DNA of 64,000 nt from Cardinalis cardinalis (taxonomy: Eukaryota; Chordata; Aves; Passeriformes; Cardinalidae), in the NCBI GenBank assembly GCA_014549065.1, contig JACDOX010000153.1:457815-521814 (forward strand), read 5' to 3'. Shown here piece after piece: positions 49,590-63,203 of this stretch (within the stretch, counting starts at the first letter, position 1; every line of letters starts with the position of its first letter). The notes below the pieces were generated by a model that was not told where the DNA came from, did not search any database, and worked only from the letters and a program-made list of their open reading frames with translations. Position numbers and translations under genes: made by a program.

Positions 49590-50146
49590 GTACATGTGAA
49601 AATGCCTTGGATGTTATTCTGAAGAAGATTTCTTTGATGATTTTATTTGCATATGGTGTCCTCTTATTTTTGGGTGAAAGAGGGCCGCAGCTTGTCACAT
49701 TCCTCTTTGATATTAAATCAGCTAGTATAACTGACTGCCCTTTTCCAAACAATCTTATTTTACCTTCATTCACTTGGAACCCAATTCAATTTTAGACAGG
49801 AGTAAAGCACTTACACATTTTTAACACACATATATTTTCTTAGTGTTGCCCTCTCAGAGGAATGATTTCTGTCCTTTTCTCAGATTAATTCCTTTCAATA
49901 CCACAGGAATGCTGACTTTTTAAACTATAACTTTATGTTGGTGCCTTTGATGCTATGCATACATGATTATTTTTCATTCTCAGCATGATTCACAGAGTTG
50001 CCTCCTAGGATATTTAGCCTCAGAAATGATAGTTGTCATTCTTGTGAAATTAATCACACGCGAAGTAAAGGACTATGCTTCTTATGGACAATTTATCACT
50101 TCAGAATAGAAATACACTGGGCCAAACTGATGTTAAAGTTAATTTA
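49590..50146. other. Unassigned AT-rich DNA between two CR1 pieces
   Basis: No gene recognised; open frames of about 70 codons on both strands overlap and lack domains. Confidence 0.5.
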
Positions 50147-50230
50147 ATCATACAATGGGGTTTGGGTTGGAAGGGACCTTAAAGTTCATCTAGTTCCTGT
50201 CCTACAGGTAGAGACATCTTTCACTAGAAA
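50147..50230 (-). mobile_element. CR1 LINE 3' end, short
   Basis: The + strand reads ATCATACAATGGGGTTTGGG, TTGGAAGGGACCTTAAAGTT, CATCTAGTTCCTGTCC and AGAGACATCTTTCACTAG, nearly the classic reverse-complement CR1 3' end. The element is on the minus strand, only about 85 bp long, and less diverged than the other copies. Confidence 0.93.
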
Positions 50231-53200
50231 AATGAAATTAAATTTACTAGAGTTAATCCAGGATTGACTTCAGCTCACCCTGTAAAACTACGAAGGACAA
50301 AAAAGCTTAGCAAAGGCACATTTTCTGAAATGGAGTGGTAATAGAACTTAACCAAAAAAACCATATCATTTTTGTTAGGTAAACCTTGTAGTGTATCTGG
50401 ATCACATTTTCCCATACACAACTGTAATACAGAAGTGAATGCATACAAAAAACAGTGAGACAACTCATCATATACAAAGCTCCTAAACATAATCTAACTT
50501 CTAAGCCACGAATCATACAGACAGCTATCTTATTTAGAGCTTAGTGCTGCCTTATAAGGAAATAGGTAATAATCAAACTAGTAAAATAAAAATCAATCCT
50601 CGATTAAAGGTAGATGTACATTATGTCTGTCTCTGGCTGTCCTTGATGCTTGAATGGGACAATCACTGGAGAAAATTGCTGGTGTATGAAATAGAACTCC
50701 AGACTCTGGCTTTCCCCAGCTCAATACATTAATGGGAATAAGATTCCAGGGTTTTTGCAGGTAAATAATTGATTTTTGTCCAATTAATAAATTGAAATAA
50801 AATTAGTCTTTTTCCCTTTCTGCCTTCTCTCTTCTTCATCGAGTGTGGCAATAAAGCATTTATATCATTCTGATTACAAGGAAATGCACCTGCAGAAAGG
50901 TGATATCAGCTTGAATATCTTCAACACTGAGCCCCTTAAATCCACTGAGGTCTCCTAGTCCGGAAGTCTCCTGACTGTCAGGAAGATTATGGAAGTCAGA
51001 GAAAAACAGTAGTACCAAACCGAAGAAGGTACCCTATAATTTGAATTTGTGTCAATACTACTCTGACCTTCAAATAGAGAAGGAAGCTTATCTCAGTTTC
51101 CCACTTCCCTGTTGTGTGCTCTAATTACAATATACTACTGAGTTAAGAAAAGGTATGTGAATGTGAAAACATCATTTGAAGCTTGTGATCATCTCTGCCC
51201 TTTTAGAGGATGGTTTCTGTGAATGTTTGCCGAAAAGATCTCCAAAGCAAAGCTCAGCAGGAGACTATGAAGGGTGCAAAGAGGAGACAGGTGTCACAAA
51301 TCAGGCACCCTAGGAGAGAGGCAATTCTNAGTAATTACTCTTGGAGAACAAAATTATAGAGATGCCTAAACTTTGAGGCATTCTCATTCACATTGGTGTC
51401 AACCTTAAATACCCAATCCCACCTACCTGTTGTCGAAGAACCTGAGTGGACATTTCGTAGGAGAGATGAAAGGAGGTTTCTCATTTTTAAGGTCATAGAA
51501 CCGACTTAGTCTGGATTGTGTCCCTACTGCATTGAAAATCTGTACCAACAGATGTACATTAAGCAATCTAAATATGCTTAGTGAAATTATCAGTGACTAG
51601 GAAATACTCTTCAAGATCTTGAAAATCAGTGTGAGCTACAACCCCAACATCAGACTCTCCAGTAAATTTTCTGCTTTATCACACTGTCTTGTGAATTTCA
51701 GGTCATTTCATTAGTAGNAATTATTTATCTTTAGCCAGCTTTAATCTCTGATGGTGACATCAGCACGCGCTTGAACTAGCAGTCCATAAGAATAGCTGTA
51801 TAAAATTCTATAATATTCAGTTAATTATTCCTGTAAACATTTCAGTTCATTTATATTTTATACATATATTTATTATATTCAATTTCAGTTCATTTATATA
51901 TTTCCATAAAAAGAACAAAAACGCTATTTCCATTTGAATTAATTGTCTCAAAATACCTGAGCCTTGCTTACACGAGAGTTTAGTGAAAGAACTGTTCTCA
52001 AAAGTGTAAAGGAGAAAAAGACCTGTCAGCAATGCAGGCAAAAGTGACAAATGGCAAAGGCAGAGACAGCAGCAGGATCTCTGATGTGAGATATTCCACC
52101 TGTGCATCATGAGCAGGGGCTTTGCTGCCAGCTCCTACCTCTGACATGCCTTCCTCTCTCATCTGCTGCAAGACACCTCCTTGCTGCATGCAGCCCCTCT
52201 TGCAGCCAGGGTGAGGAAAAAGGCAAAACCCAAAAGGGAGGAAAAAACGACTCTTTTGTGACTTTTCCTTTTTCAGCTTTGTGGGAGATTGAGACTGAGC
52301 TTTATCACAGACTAGTGGCCTGTGACAGTGGAACGGGGAGAGAACAGCTCTCCAGGCAACAGAGCACAAAGGGAGAGAAAGAGTGGCTGCAATCAAACAC
52401 AGAAGAGGATGAAAAATCTGCCTTGACTGTATTATATAAATAACAGGGAAATATGCTTCTTAAGCAGGATGACCATCTGTCTGTGATGGGTGACAAGCCT
52501 GTTTTAATGTTTCCTGTAAAAAAGATTTTGTAGAATTTTGTTTACTTTACCCCCTACCTGGATTCTACCTCTAACATTGCAAAGCTTTCCAGCACACTCT
52601 GCCTAAACTGTCTCTACACATCACCCACTGCAGAAGTTTCTTAGGTGGAAACCCTGCCACTGTTTACAGTTCACAGAAACGCTGTCTGATAGTTTAGGAC
52701 AGGAAGTGAAAAATGCCACTGAGCCAAATGAAACTAGAAGGGAGTTTATGTGGGAAGAAACTAATGAGTCAGACAGATATTTTGGAAGAGTTACTCATCT
52801 AAGAACTGTTAGATCAGTCCCTTCAGAAAGTCCCTTAATACTGCTATGTTTTGACTTAACAAATGTTGACAACAGTGGGTAAACTTGCCATGCTGTTTAG
52901 GAGCAAATGTGAGAATCTATTGAAATTCATTTGAAGGAAAAAGGTGACTAAAATACCCACATGCACTCCCCAAGAAACAGGAATGGCGCACTGCCCAACA
53001 GGAAGACAACACAAGACCAGATCTTTTGCTGTAACTACTTTTATGTGTGTTCAACTGTCTGTGAAATGAAGGGGAAAGGAGTATAAAAGGCAGCCCAGAA
53101 GATGGAATGGAGCTGGGCTGTGGGAATATCCTGAAGGCACCACCTGAATATGGTCTTACAGGGCTCTGGGAATGTGTGCCAAGAAGCAGCATGCTGTGAT

Positions 53201-53651
53201 GGCCTGCAGCTGGAGAAGCAGAGATGTGTCCTTTCAGTGCAAATATAGCTCAACCAGTGGGGTCTAGTTCCACCATCAGTTTTACCTTTTGAGGGAAAAA
53301 CCTGAAAATGCAATGTGTTTAACTACCAGAGTCAAAACAAGGCAACAATTCTGCTACCAGTATAGAAGCGCCCTGAGGTATTTTTCTTATTTCTACTATT
53401 CAGTGTTTCTATTACATTTACATAATGGTGTTTATCCTACATTTGATCCAAAAGATGACAATATGCAGCTGGTATTGTATCATGTTAAGATGTTACATTA
53501 TGTATGTGAACACCAGAAAATGGATTTGTAAAGAGGCTTGAGCATATTCTCATTGAATCCACAACTGAAATCACTTAACTTCCTGTTTGGTTCCAAATCC
53601 AAAATCACACTGAAGCTCCTTAGACATGAAAAGTTATAATTAATAAATTCT
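50231..53651. other. AT-rich DNA, no gene recognised
   Basis: No gene or named transposon. A more GC-balanced patch at 52000-52440 carries overlapping frames on both strands (113 codons plus, 132 codons minus) without domains. A direct repeat is at 51841-51899. Single N bases at 51329 and 51718. Confidence 0.5.
51841..51899. repeat. 43-bp-spaced direct repeat, AT-rich
   Basis: TTCAGTTCATTTATAT occurs at 51841-51856 and again at 51884-51899, with AT-rich sequence between, as from a single tandem duplication of about 43 bp that has partly diverged. Confidence 0.8.
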
Positions 53652-53668
53652 ATGCAAATTATGCAAAT
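53652..53668 (+). promoter_or_regulatory. Two POU octamer motifs in tandem
   Basis: Perfect ATGCAAAT octamers lie at 53652-53659 and 53661-53668, one base apart, followed by the homeodomain-type string TAAATTAAAC. Octamers are bound by POU-domain factors (known for the family). That this pair acts as an enhancer is inference; the sequence alone shows only the motif pair. Confidence 0.3.
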
Positions 53669-56600
53669 TAAATTAAACAAAAAAGTCATTTGGCCTGGAG
53701 ATTCAGATCTTACTTTTATCTGCAATTGAAAGTACAATTAAGAAAGGGTAAGAACTCACACAATTACACTCAAATAATTTTTTTTTCCTAAAATATGGGT
53801 TGACAAAATAAACCATTCTTCACAAAAATGTCTGTGTTCAGACTTAATTATTTTCTCCCAGGTACCCAGTAGTGATGTGTGACAATCCTTAGAGTATATC
53901 TGCACCTCACAGTACAATTAAAATGCTCTAGTGAAATGGAAGTGGTTGATAACTATCTTTACACATTTTCTGCTTGAAAATCCTACAATGATTAGCATAT
54001 TGACAAAGACCATAATTCTGATTAAAAGGTTTTCCTTTCATTCTATGCATAAACTTCACACAATCAAATTATTTAATTCATGGTAGGTATCCTAAATCCT
54101 AAATGGCTCTATACACAATGTTACAATACCAATGCATTATATTACAATCCATCACAGTCATGCTAGTGGAACTCACTAAGGAATCCCAGCACAGCTGATG
54201 CTATTCTCTTGTCTATATGGTGAGACATGTCTATTGAAGTGAGTCCTCGTTTCTTCTTCTTCCAAAACCTTTTTTTGGTGTCTCAGTGGTATCAAAAAAT
54301 GCAGTTTCATGATAATACTATCAAAGAACACAAAACCCAGAGCTGAGTCAAGTCTCATAACATGCTAAAAAGCCAAGGGATGTGAGTGTCTGGGCTGCTT
54401 TTTCAGGAAGATCATTCTGTGTGCATTTTGCTATCTAATTGGCACTCTCACACCTGCTTCTCCATTCCAGAAGCAGCTTTCTGTAGTTGGTACTACTATA
54501 CAACAGTATTGTGGTTTTACATGAGTATTTAGAGAAATCTTGACAATTTTAAATGACAGTTGGGTTAGTATATGATGATAATAATAGCAATAATAGTAAA
54601 AAACAGTTAAAGAAAACTAGAAAATTAGCTTTATATGTGGTTTTATAGCTAATGGCAGACAGCCATGTCCCGTGATCATATCAACCCAAATGAGTACTGG
54701 CTACCTAAAAGATGTTATTTGGATATAAGTCAGGTAAAACCCTCAAACTCACACTTCACAGCAAGGTTCCCTTGCACAACAGCCCTCACACAGAAGAAGC
54801 AGAGAGCCTCGAGGCTGTCAGCAGCATCTTTAAGGGAAACAAAACCCAGACAAGATGGACTAATAATTCTGTACTATCTTATTGGTGTTTGTGTACAGAA
54901 AAATTGAAAACAGCACTATGACCAAGGCCACATTATGTAGACAGAGTAACAACATGAAGTGCCTCTGGCACTACTTCAAAGCAATAATCCAAAAATCTAT
55001 TAGCCTGAAGGAATTCTCAGTTGTTCTAGTACTAGGGTACAAAGACCATGCCATATTGTGGAGTGACCCATTGCTCAAAAATTATTGTCAAAGGAGGTTG
55101 CATCTAAGAACATTCCTGTGAGAGCTAATGGGATCCCAGGAGCAGAAAGGTAACATAAAGCTCTTTACATTCTCAAAGAAGTTTTGTGTAGCCCATGCAG
55201 TGGCCTTCAGAGAGCTTGAAACAAAGGCATAAAAGAGGTATTAACCACTTTCAGAGAGAAAACTCTTAAAAATCTTTCAAGACGCTTGAATGCCAAGATA
55301 TTCCTTGAAACTTTTTTGGAATGATAAATGACAAGAGAATAAGTATTATGTCATGTGTTAGTCACGTAATGCTCTGGAGCAATGTGTCTTTAACTGTACA
55401 CTGTTGTCACTCTAGGGCTTCACTGGTACCATTCCAGCCTAACTATAATTTCAGTGTCTATTAATCATCCAGGAAGACTTGGCCTAAAATGAAGATTGAC
55501 CTGGTATTTTTCTCTTCATGTGTATAATAAAAATTGTCAGCTAGAATTGTCCAAAGATAAAAAAAAAAGGATTATTTCAGAAGGTGTCTGTGGAGTTATT
55601 CTTCCTGCAGTGTAATACAAAACTGTCTTGTAACCATTTAAACTCAAGTTGATCTAAGGAGTCTTGAAAAATAGGAATTCTTTGGGCTACTCATTTCTGT
55701 TAAGATGATCTCAATTAAATGTTGGGTCTACATAGGAACAGTTGCTTTACTGTCATTTTATGCTGTGCAATTCAGCATACTACAATTCAAATTCTGAGGC
55801 AGCAATAATGGTACCTATAAACAGCTGTAAGGACTAAGAATAACTTTTGTGAATAGCTCTGAATGATAAGTGCAGATAGAGTGAAAGGCATGACTTCAAC
55901 AGCTGGCTTAAAAAACATAGCTGCCAATATCACCTCGAAGCCTACTGTGGCTGTTTCTGAAAAAAATAAGAAGTTTTTGTCACACATTCTTTCACAAAAT
56001 AATATTACATCTGCCCAAAACAAGGGTCTATAGGACCATCATGGCCCCCCTAAAAAATACATTTCATATTAAAAGTTGTTATGTAACCTGATCCCACTTT
56101 TCCACACTACCCTCCAGAAACTCTGTCCCCTAAATCCAGCTGAAGGCCATCAGGATCCAGTTGCACAGGGCTTGCTCATGGATCATTCAGTCTCTCAGTG
56201 CATCTGTAATCCACATTTCACACCTCAGAACACAGAACACAACTCATGCAAAATCAAGTGTGGAAATGTAACAAACTGCTGCTGAAAATAAGTCTGCAAT
56301 AGCACNTTCACATTTCTCCATGTCTGCATGCAGCTACTTTTTCTTCTCTGTGATTAAGGACACGTTATGCCAGGAGCATACCACATTTTTAAAATGCCCA
56401 CTAGCTTAATCTACAGCTATTATGTGGCCTTCTCAAACCATTAGACTTATTTTAGCTGATTGGTTTTTTTCTGATCCATGTGTTTCTAGTCAATTTAATT
56501 TAAATAAGCCTGCATTTTGGGGAGATACTTAGCCTTAAAATGAGCAGTATCTGATGGGAATGAGAAAAAATAAAAAGAAAAATAAAAAGTAGACACATCT

Positions 56601-59600
56601 GTAGACAAGCAACATTATTGTCACAAACAGATATTCTTATTAAATTTACATCTAAAGAAAAAATTTGTTCTTATAAAAGTTGTCATTGATGCCTACAAAA
56701 CCACAATTCCTCTTCCTAGTATTGTGTTTGCTTCTGCCATGGTATTCACCAAAACCAGACAATAAAACCAAGGAAATAACTGTATTTACTAATTTTCATT
56801 AAGTGCAGTGTATACATGTCATTAACTACTAACTTTGGGGCAATTTATATTAATACAAAATGACAAATTATACTGGTGCAGCCACAAATTACTGATTTTC
56901 AGCAGATTACAGCAGCATACTCAAATTCAGCCACACCTGAAATTGAGTATTGTGAGCTCACATATTTAAACCATGCTGAATTAAGATGGAAGAAAATCAT
57001 ACTGTATGAAGCTGTAACCAACCTAAGCACATAAAAGGATCTGAATAAGAAAATTCCACAGCAAATCTGAAGTTACAATATGAGCACCTCTTTTCTTATG
57101 GAAATTCTACACCAGCCTTACTATTATTTATTTGATTATAAAGCTGTGTATGCCACTTGGATAACACTGGCTCAGAGTGAGGGAGGAGTGAACCCCAAAA
57201 AAGATACACAGACTGCATAGTCTTCCTGCTGCATAGAGCAGGACTTAGATAGTTCTTAATATTATAATGTGGCCCCAAGAGAAATAAAAACCAGTGGGAA
57301 TCCTCCTTGTCCTTTTGTCCTTGAGACAAAACAAGAGCTGCTTCTTAATGTTAGACTCAAGGAAAATTCCAGGGCTTTCAATAGGAGTTTTGTCTGACTG
57401 GCTTGCAGGGCATTGTTCCAAGAAGGATGGAGAGCACAAAGGTGAGACTACGAAGTGATATTGCCCTTCTGCAGAATGGTGTGTTCTGTAGAAGACAAAA
57501 GGGTATAGATTTCAATTTTAGGGTAACCATGTTTTTCCACCAACACGATTTGTGTTCTAGAGAGGCTGCTCCCATCCTCTATATGCAGAAAAATTAGTAA
57601 TAGGTTTGAGGAGATAAATGACATTGAGCTTTCTATTACTGCTGGTGTAATAGGGCATCCCAGTCTGCCAGCTGGTGGAATTTTGGAGTGTTTGCCTAAG
57701 CTTCCCAGTCTGGATAGACTGTCAGCTTTTTTACATGCATGCCTCTCTGCATCCCCACCTTCCCTTTGCCTCAGGGTATTTCTGTTTACATTTAAGAAGA
57801 GTAGAAAGAAATGGAATACATATCTTTTATGCAGCCTTTGATTGTATTTTATGTTTTGTAATTATTATAAAAAATAAATCAAAGCTCTGTTTTTCATTTA
57901 TTATTGGTCATTTGATAAGATAAAGAACTGTGTGCTATGAGCTCTTGACTTTTTTTGTCATCTGAGATTGAAAATGCAATGACAAATACATTAAATATTC
58001 ACAAAGGGAGTCAAATAGGGTCATGGAAAGTGCCATACATTAATCATAAATGTGTGGTATTCCCTTGTTAAATGATACAGTTCAGCTCTGCGTTTTCTGA
58101 CAAATGAGGCCAAGATGTTGTTTGCTGTTAGAAACTAATTAGAGGAAATTCTTCACACTTTCTTAATGAAGAAAAGCAAACTTTTGGAAATGATAATGTG
58201 AAGAAAATTCAGACTATGGTGAGCAAAACCATTTTTTTTTCCCCAGAAGAACGTTTCTAAAGAGAAGGTGTGATTAGCTACACAAAGTTCACTTGGCTCA
58301 CATTCTCATCATTTCACCAGTCAATAAAGTTACATCATGGACAAAAAGCAATGTCCTATAGCAATGAGAGATAAGAGGAAAACAATGAGAAACTGATTAC
58401 TATTGTCAAATTCTGCTGTTATTTGGGCTATTTTACTTTAGTATTGGATATTAATGGGATCAAATGAAAGAAAGACCTTTCAACACTTAGCTGCCACACC
58501 CCTTGTGTACAGTCTAGGCCCAGGAGCTGACTGCCTCTCTCTGTCACCTGGGAGAAGTTGATAAGTTGGTTTGGGGGAAATATCTATGATGTCCACTTGC
58601 CCCTACACCTCAGCCCATGGAGGCAGCCAACCCTTCTGGAAAGTGTTTTAATCTACGAACACTTATAGTTGAATTTCACAAAATTCCCATTACAAAGATG
58701 ATTCTTTCCACACATGGGGCTTTTTTGTGTAAATTTATTTTATGGACAGTCAAAAGGTGCATTTCACTATCCAAACAACAATCACAGGTTTTCAGTAAGC
58801 TTTTTTAAAATGAAAATAATTGCAAATATTGGTACTTTCTTGCAGAATTTTATCTCTTTTTATTTCCTTAAAAAAATTTAATGTGGATGCTTAGAGCAGT
58901 CATAAAAATTTTTGTAACCTTTGAAAAAGTTTCGAACGTTTTATAAGAGAGTAGGATGGTCCTTTGTTATATTTATCATGTAAAAAGAAGTTTGTTCTGG
59001 CAGCCTGTGTATGACNTGAATGCTCATGCTTCTTATCAACCAGGGTATCTACAATTAAACAAACTCTACAAGACAATGGCCACAAAAAGAAAAATTTTCT
59101 GCTTGCTTTCAAGCTCTGCTGAAAGTCAGGGTAATTCTGGCTCTGAGTCTGAGGATACATTTGACTAAATATGACTGAGGAAACAAAAACCCCGGGCTAT
59201 ATTTCTGTAGCTAACCAATCATGGCCAGGACACAGGCTAACCAGTACTACAGGAGCTTTTGCATCACTACTACAATCCCTGAGCACATTTGTAATAACAG
59301 TCAACCAAAAAACTCTCGGATCATTCTTTGTAGAGAAGCAGAAGGTAACATGGGCCAGGACCATTCCCAATAGGCAGTTTGAAAGCAATCACCCTGTTTT
59401 GGGAAGCTGAGAGTGAGTATCTATGGTAATTTGAAATGTATCAAATTACCAACTGGCCTTGAAACTGGACAGTGCCTAACTGGTTTGTATGTTAGCATAG
59501 AGGTAGTTAAACACTTCTATTTACCGGGAAAGAAACACTCAAAACTGTATTTCTCATTTTAGTTTATTTCATAAGAGAACTTTCTGGTGTGTTTTTGACA

Positions 59601-62600
59601 ATAAAGTAGCAGAAAAAGCTGGCAGACAGTTTATCATCAGTAAGAGAATAGAATCCTGTCAATAGTAACAGGGATACCTAAAATTCTTAGCAAACTCCTC
59701 TCAAATGTGGCTCCCTTTAAGTTCTGTATTACAGATAGTTAGGCAATATTATGTAGCCAAAATCTGTTTCTTTTCCTTTTAAATACATCTCCTCTTGGCT
59801 AAGAGTATTTTTACCCCAAAGCCCGTCCATATGNATGCAACAGTTAATTAAAGCTTTGTCCAGTGAAAAATCTTCCCATGTCCTCGGATCCTTATTTCTA
59901 CTAGTTTGAATGGAAACAAACTGTTCATTGTAGGGTGGACAGAGAATTCTTAGAACCAGCTTCAGTTGATCTAATAGCCCGAGCATGAAAGCATTTGTGA
60001 GAGGGCCGAATACTAAATAGTAAGGGTGACAAAGACCATCAGCTTTCAGACCTAACTATCCAGAAGAACGCACAAAATGCAAGAGGTGGAAAATTCAAGA
60101 AAGAGAAATTCACAGGACATTTTTGTGACAGTGCCAAGAAACATTTTGACCTTTCCCTGCATTATTTCCCTGGCAAAATAAGTAGCACTTGACAAAATCT
60201 GTAGTGCTGTCATACACTACAAATTGTAGTTCTACAGTTTCTAGTGAAACCTCCTGTACTTTCTTACAGTGTATATTTCAATATTTCATCTGCATAGAAT
60301 AAGGTCAATTCTATTCTACTTTCAAGAGCTACTGGTGAGGAAAACTACTGAATAAAAAGAAAAAGCAGATCATTAAAAGCATACTTTAGTCCATTTCTAA
60401 GAATATATCTAATACTTCAACTGTGGCAGAGAAGGTGAGTAGGTCTTTGACAAACCCCGGCACAGCTTTAAAATAGCAGTGAGTGAAATGGCATATGCTG
60501 TGCATCATCCAGTTTGGTGGTAAGAAAAGCAGAGCATTACCCATGGTGTGCTTCGTGAATCTGGAAGCCAGTTCATTCTGTTCCATTGAGCTTTGTATGG
60601 TCATTACATAAAAGACAAAAATCAGCTCCAGGATCTCCTTTTTCCTTCTTTTCTTTCCATTTTTGCCAGGGCTTGAGGTTTCTTCCAGGAAAACAACGGT
60701 TTTAGCAGCCAACTCAGCAAAGTATCATCAACAGAGATCCCTGTGCCAGCCAGGGCATCCCCTTGAGCAAAGACGTGTGCCCAAAAATCATGACGTCACT
60801 ATGGCTCCAGATAGAACCTGAGATTAACCATCTCTTTTTTATGGGTATGTGAGTTTCTGTGTTGGGCATGACTTTTCATCAGCCTAATGAGGCTGGCAAA
60901 TATTCCCTCAAAAAAAAGAAAGCAGAGTTTCACGTTGAAAGAGGATCTTCCCTCTACCCAGTTTCATGGGCTGGCGATACAGACAAGAGTTTTATGCAGT
61001 CATCCTTGTGGCTAATCCGATTGTACTGCCAAGAGTGGGCTTCATTTTACAACCAGACTTTCTAAATCTGGCAAACCAAATGTAAGACTAGAAAACAAAG
61101 AAGTGCAAAATTCTGTCCTGGAAAAGAGTAAAAACAGGTTTCCACCATACACAATGCCTTTTAATTTTCTGGGGAAAAAATGTCTCTTCAATCTCTCTTG
61201 AGTTTGAATTTGAATACATGCATACTAAGTAGAGGGAAAAATACTGAGGAGGATGGTTTTGAAGTCATGGTTTTATGATAGATAGCAACACATTCTGTAT
61301 GTTTTCCCCCATTATGTACTTTTTCCAGCCTTCCTCCAAATTGAAAGGGATTTCGCAAGGGCTGCCTGGACATTGGTCTATGATAGAAATAAGCAGCTTT
61401 TCAGGACATGGGAGAAAGGAAGTGTCCTTAGATGTTTGATCAAAGCAGCAGGTTTATGGTTGAGCAGCAATTTGAACAGGCTTTAAAAACATAGACATAA
61501 AGAAATTTTAATCTTAGGATGAAACAGTCTTTTTCACTTGTGACAAAAACAGATGTCTTGCAGTTTTTCATAAGAGATGCAATATCAGCCATGGTGTCCT
61601 GGCCAGTTTCCAAATAAGGTAATCATAAAATACCTAAGTAGACATTTGCTTAGTTTCAGAAGTATTTTGACTAGGATTGCTAAATTTAAATTTGTTGTAT
61701 TAAGTCCTTTTATGAAGTTATTGCAGTCTATTTTAGGAATCAACAATGGCTGATACACAATTCAGTTATGTATGATATTTACAATCCATTTTCTGATTTC
61801 TTCCAAAAGACACTATAAAAATGTATAATCTTCTTTTTTTTTCCCTTGATGACTTACCAGTATGAAAATAAAATATAGTAAGGAAAACAGAGAGAATAAT
61901 CCTTTAATTCCCTCACATATCCTCTGGCCAAGGAACCTTGCAAAAGCATGTGAAAATTACAGAGCAAGATACATATTAAGAACCTTGATTTTTTTCTTCT
62001 ACTACACTTTATGCATGGATTTAAGTGTGTAGACTTTACATTAACAGAATTGAGTTCAAAAGCATTCTTAAAATAAGCACTATAACAATAAACTGTACAT
62101 AGAGTATAATTTTGAGTTCGTCAGAGCCAAATCCAGTCTTTCCTTTCCAAGCTTATTTCTGTCTTCAAATGTTGGGACAGTAAAGGTTTGCTTGGTGGTT
62201 TCAATCCATCTCAGACTGAGAGGCACCAAAGAGAGTAGCTCAAAATCAGAGATCTTGCTTCCTCAATTCCCCCACACACTCTTCAAATACAATGCAAACT
62301 ATTTTCAAAAGGCCTTTACATACCCACTGACATTTAACAGGAAATTGGGGTCCATGCTCAGAGGAAAATTTTCCTATAATGACAGTAAATAGCTCAAGAA
62401 AGATACTCTGCTCTTTCTGTGCTTGAAGACATACTGAAAAGAACTCAAAACTGAACAAATAAATATGAGGAAGAAAACCTTAACAGGGAAAGAGGAAGAG
62501 AAGATGATGTTGTAAAAAAGAATGCAGAAAATTTATTGGATAATGCATAAGAACCTTCATGTGGGAAAATATTAAATGAATATCATACATTGGCTCTTTT

Positions 62601-62849
62601 TAATATCACATAATCCACAACTGTTATGTTTATTCAATCTTTCTCTGTCTTGCCATGCTCTTTGTACTTCTTTCTAGACATTTTACTGTTCTGAGAAAGC
62701 AGATACCTGTAACATAATCAAGGACAAAGAAGATGGTATACTGAGTGACCATGGCACGGGCTTTTAGTCACAATTACATCTCGGCACAAGACACTGTGCT
62801 GTATCAGAAGGTGCTCAGAGGGAAGCTCCTTTGCTCTCTCCGTCAGCAG
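53669..62849. other. AT-rich DNA, no gene recognised
   Basis: No gene, RNA gene or named transposon recognised. The 108-codon minus frame at 60386-60712 has no domain. Single N bases at 56306, 59016 and 59834. Confidence 0.5.
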
Positions 62850-63203
62850 TCAGTCAACAGTTGAATATGGTCCTAGTGTATCAACGAAATGATCCCACAC
62901 TGTGAGGAAATCTCCCTTGTGGAACACAAGCAAATACTGTGATAAACAGAGACACAGGGTCTTTGCACAGTGACAAAAGGCGAAATCAAATTTTAGCACT
63001 GCAGGTATATACTTGTCAAAGATACTATAACCTCTATAACAAAACCTTTCTGCTCCTGTGAGAGAGTGCAACCAGTATTCTTTGTCATATTTTGTGCAAA
63101 GATGTTCATAAGTCGTGACACAACAGTTTTTAGAAAATGCATGAGCAAAACCATTCCCGGTTTTGATATATTTTACATCATTCTCATTCATTAGTAAATG
63201 CAA
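62850..63203 (-). other. 117-codon orphan open frame
   Basis: The frame starts with ATG at 63203 and ends with a stop at 62850. The product would be rich in Tyr, Phe, Cys and His with no signal peptide or clear membrane segment, and I recognise no family. Length is only modestly above what chance gives in AT-rich DNA, and no convincing splice signals or promoter flank it. Most likely not a gene. Confidence 0.12.

Noticed and set aside
51998..52443. Overlapping 113- and 132-codon ORFs on opposite strands
   Set aside because: No domain, splice structure or signal; explained by a local rise in GC content.
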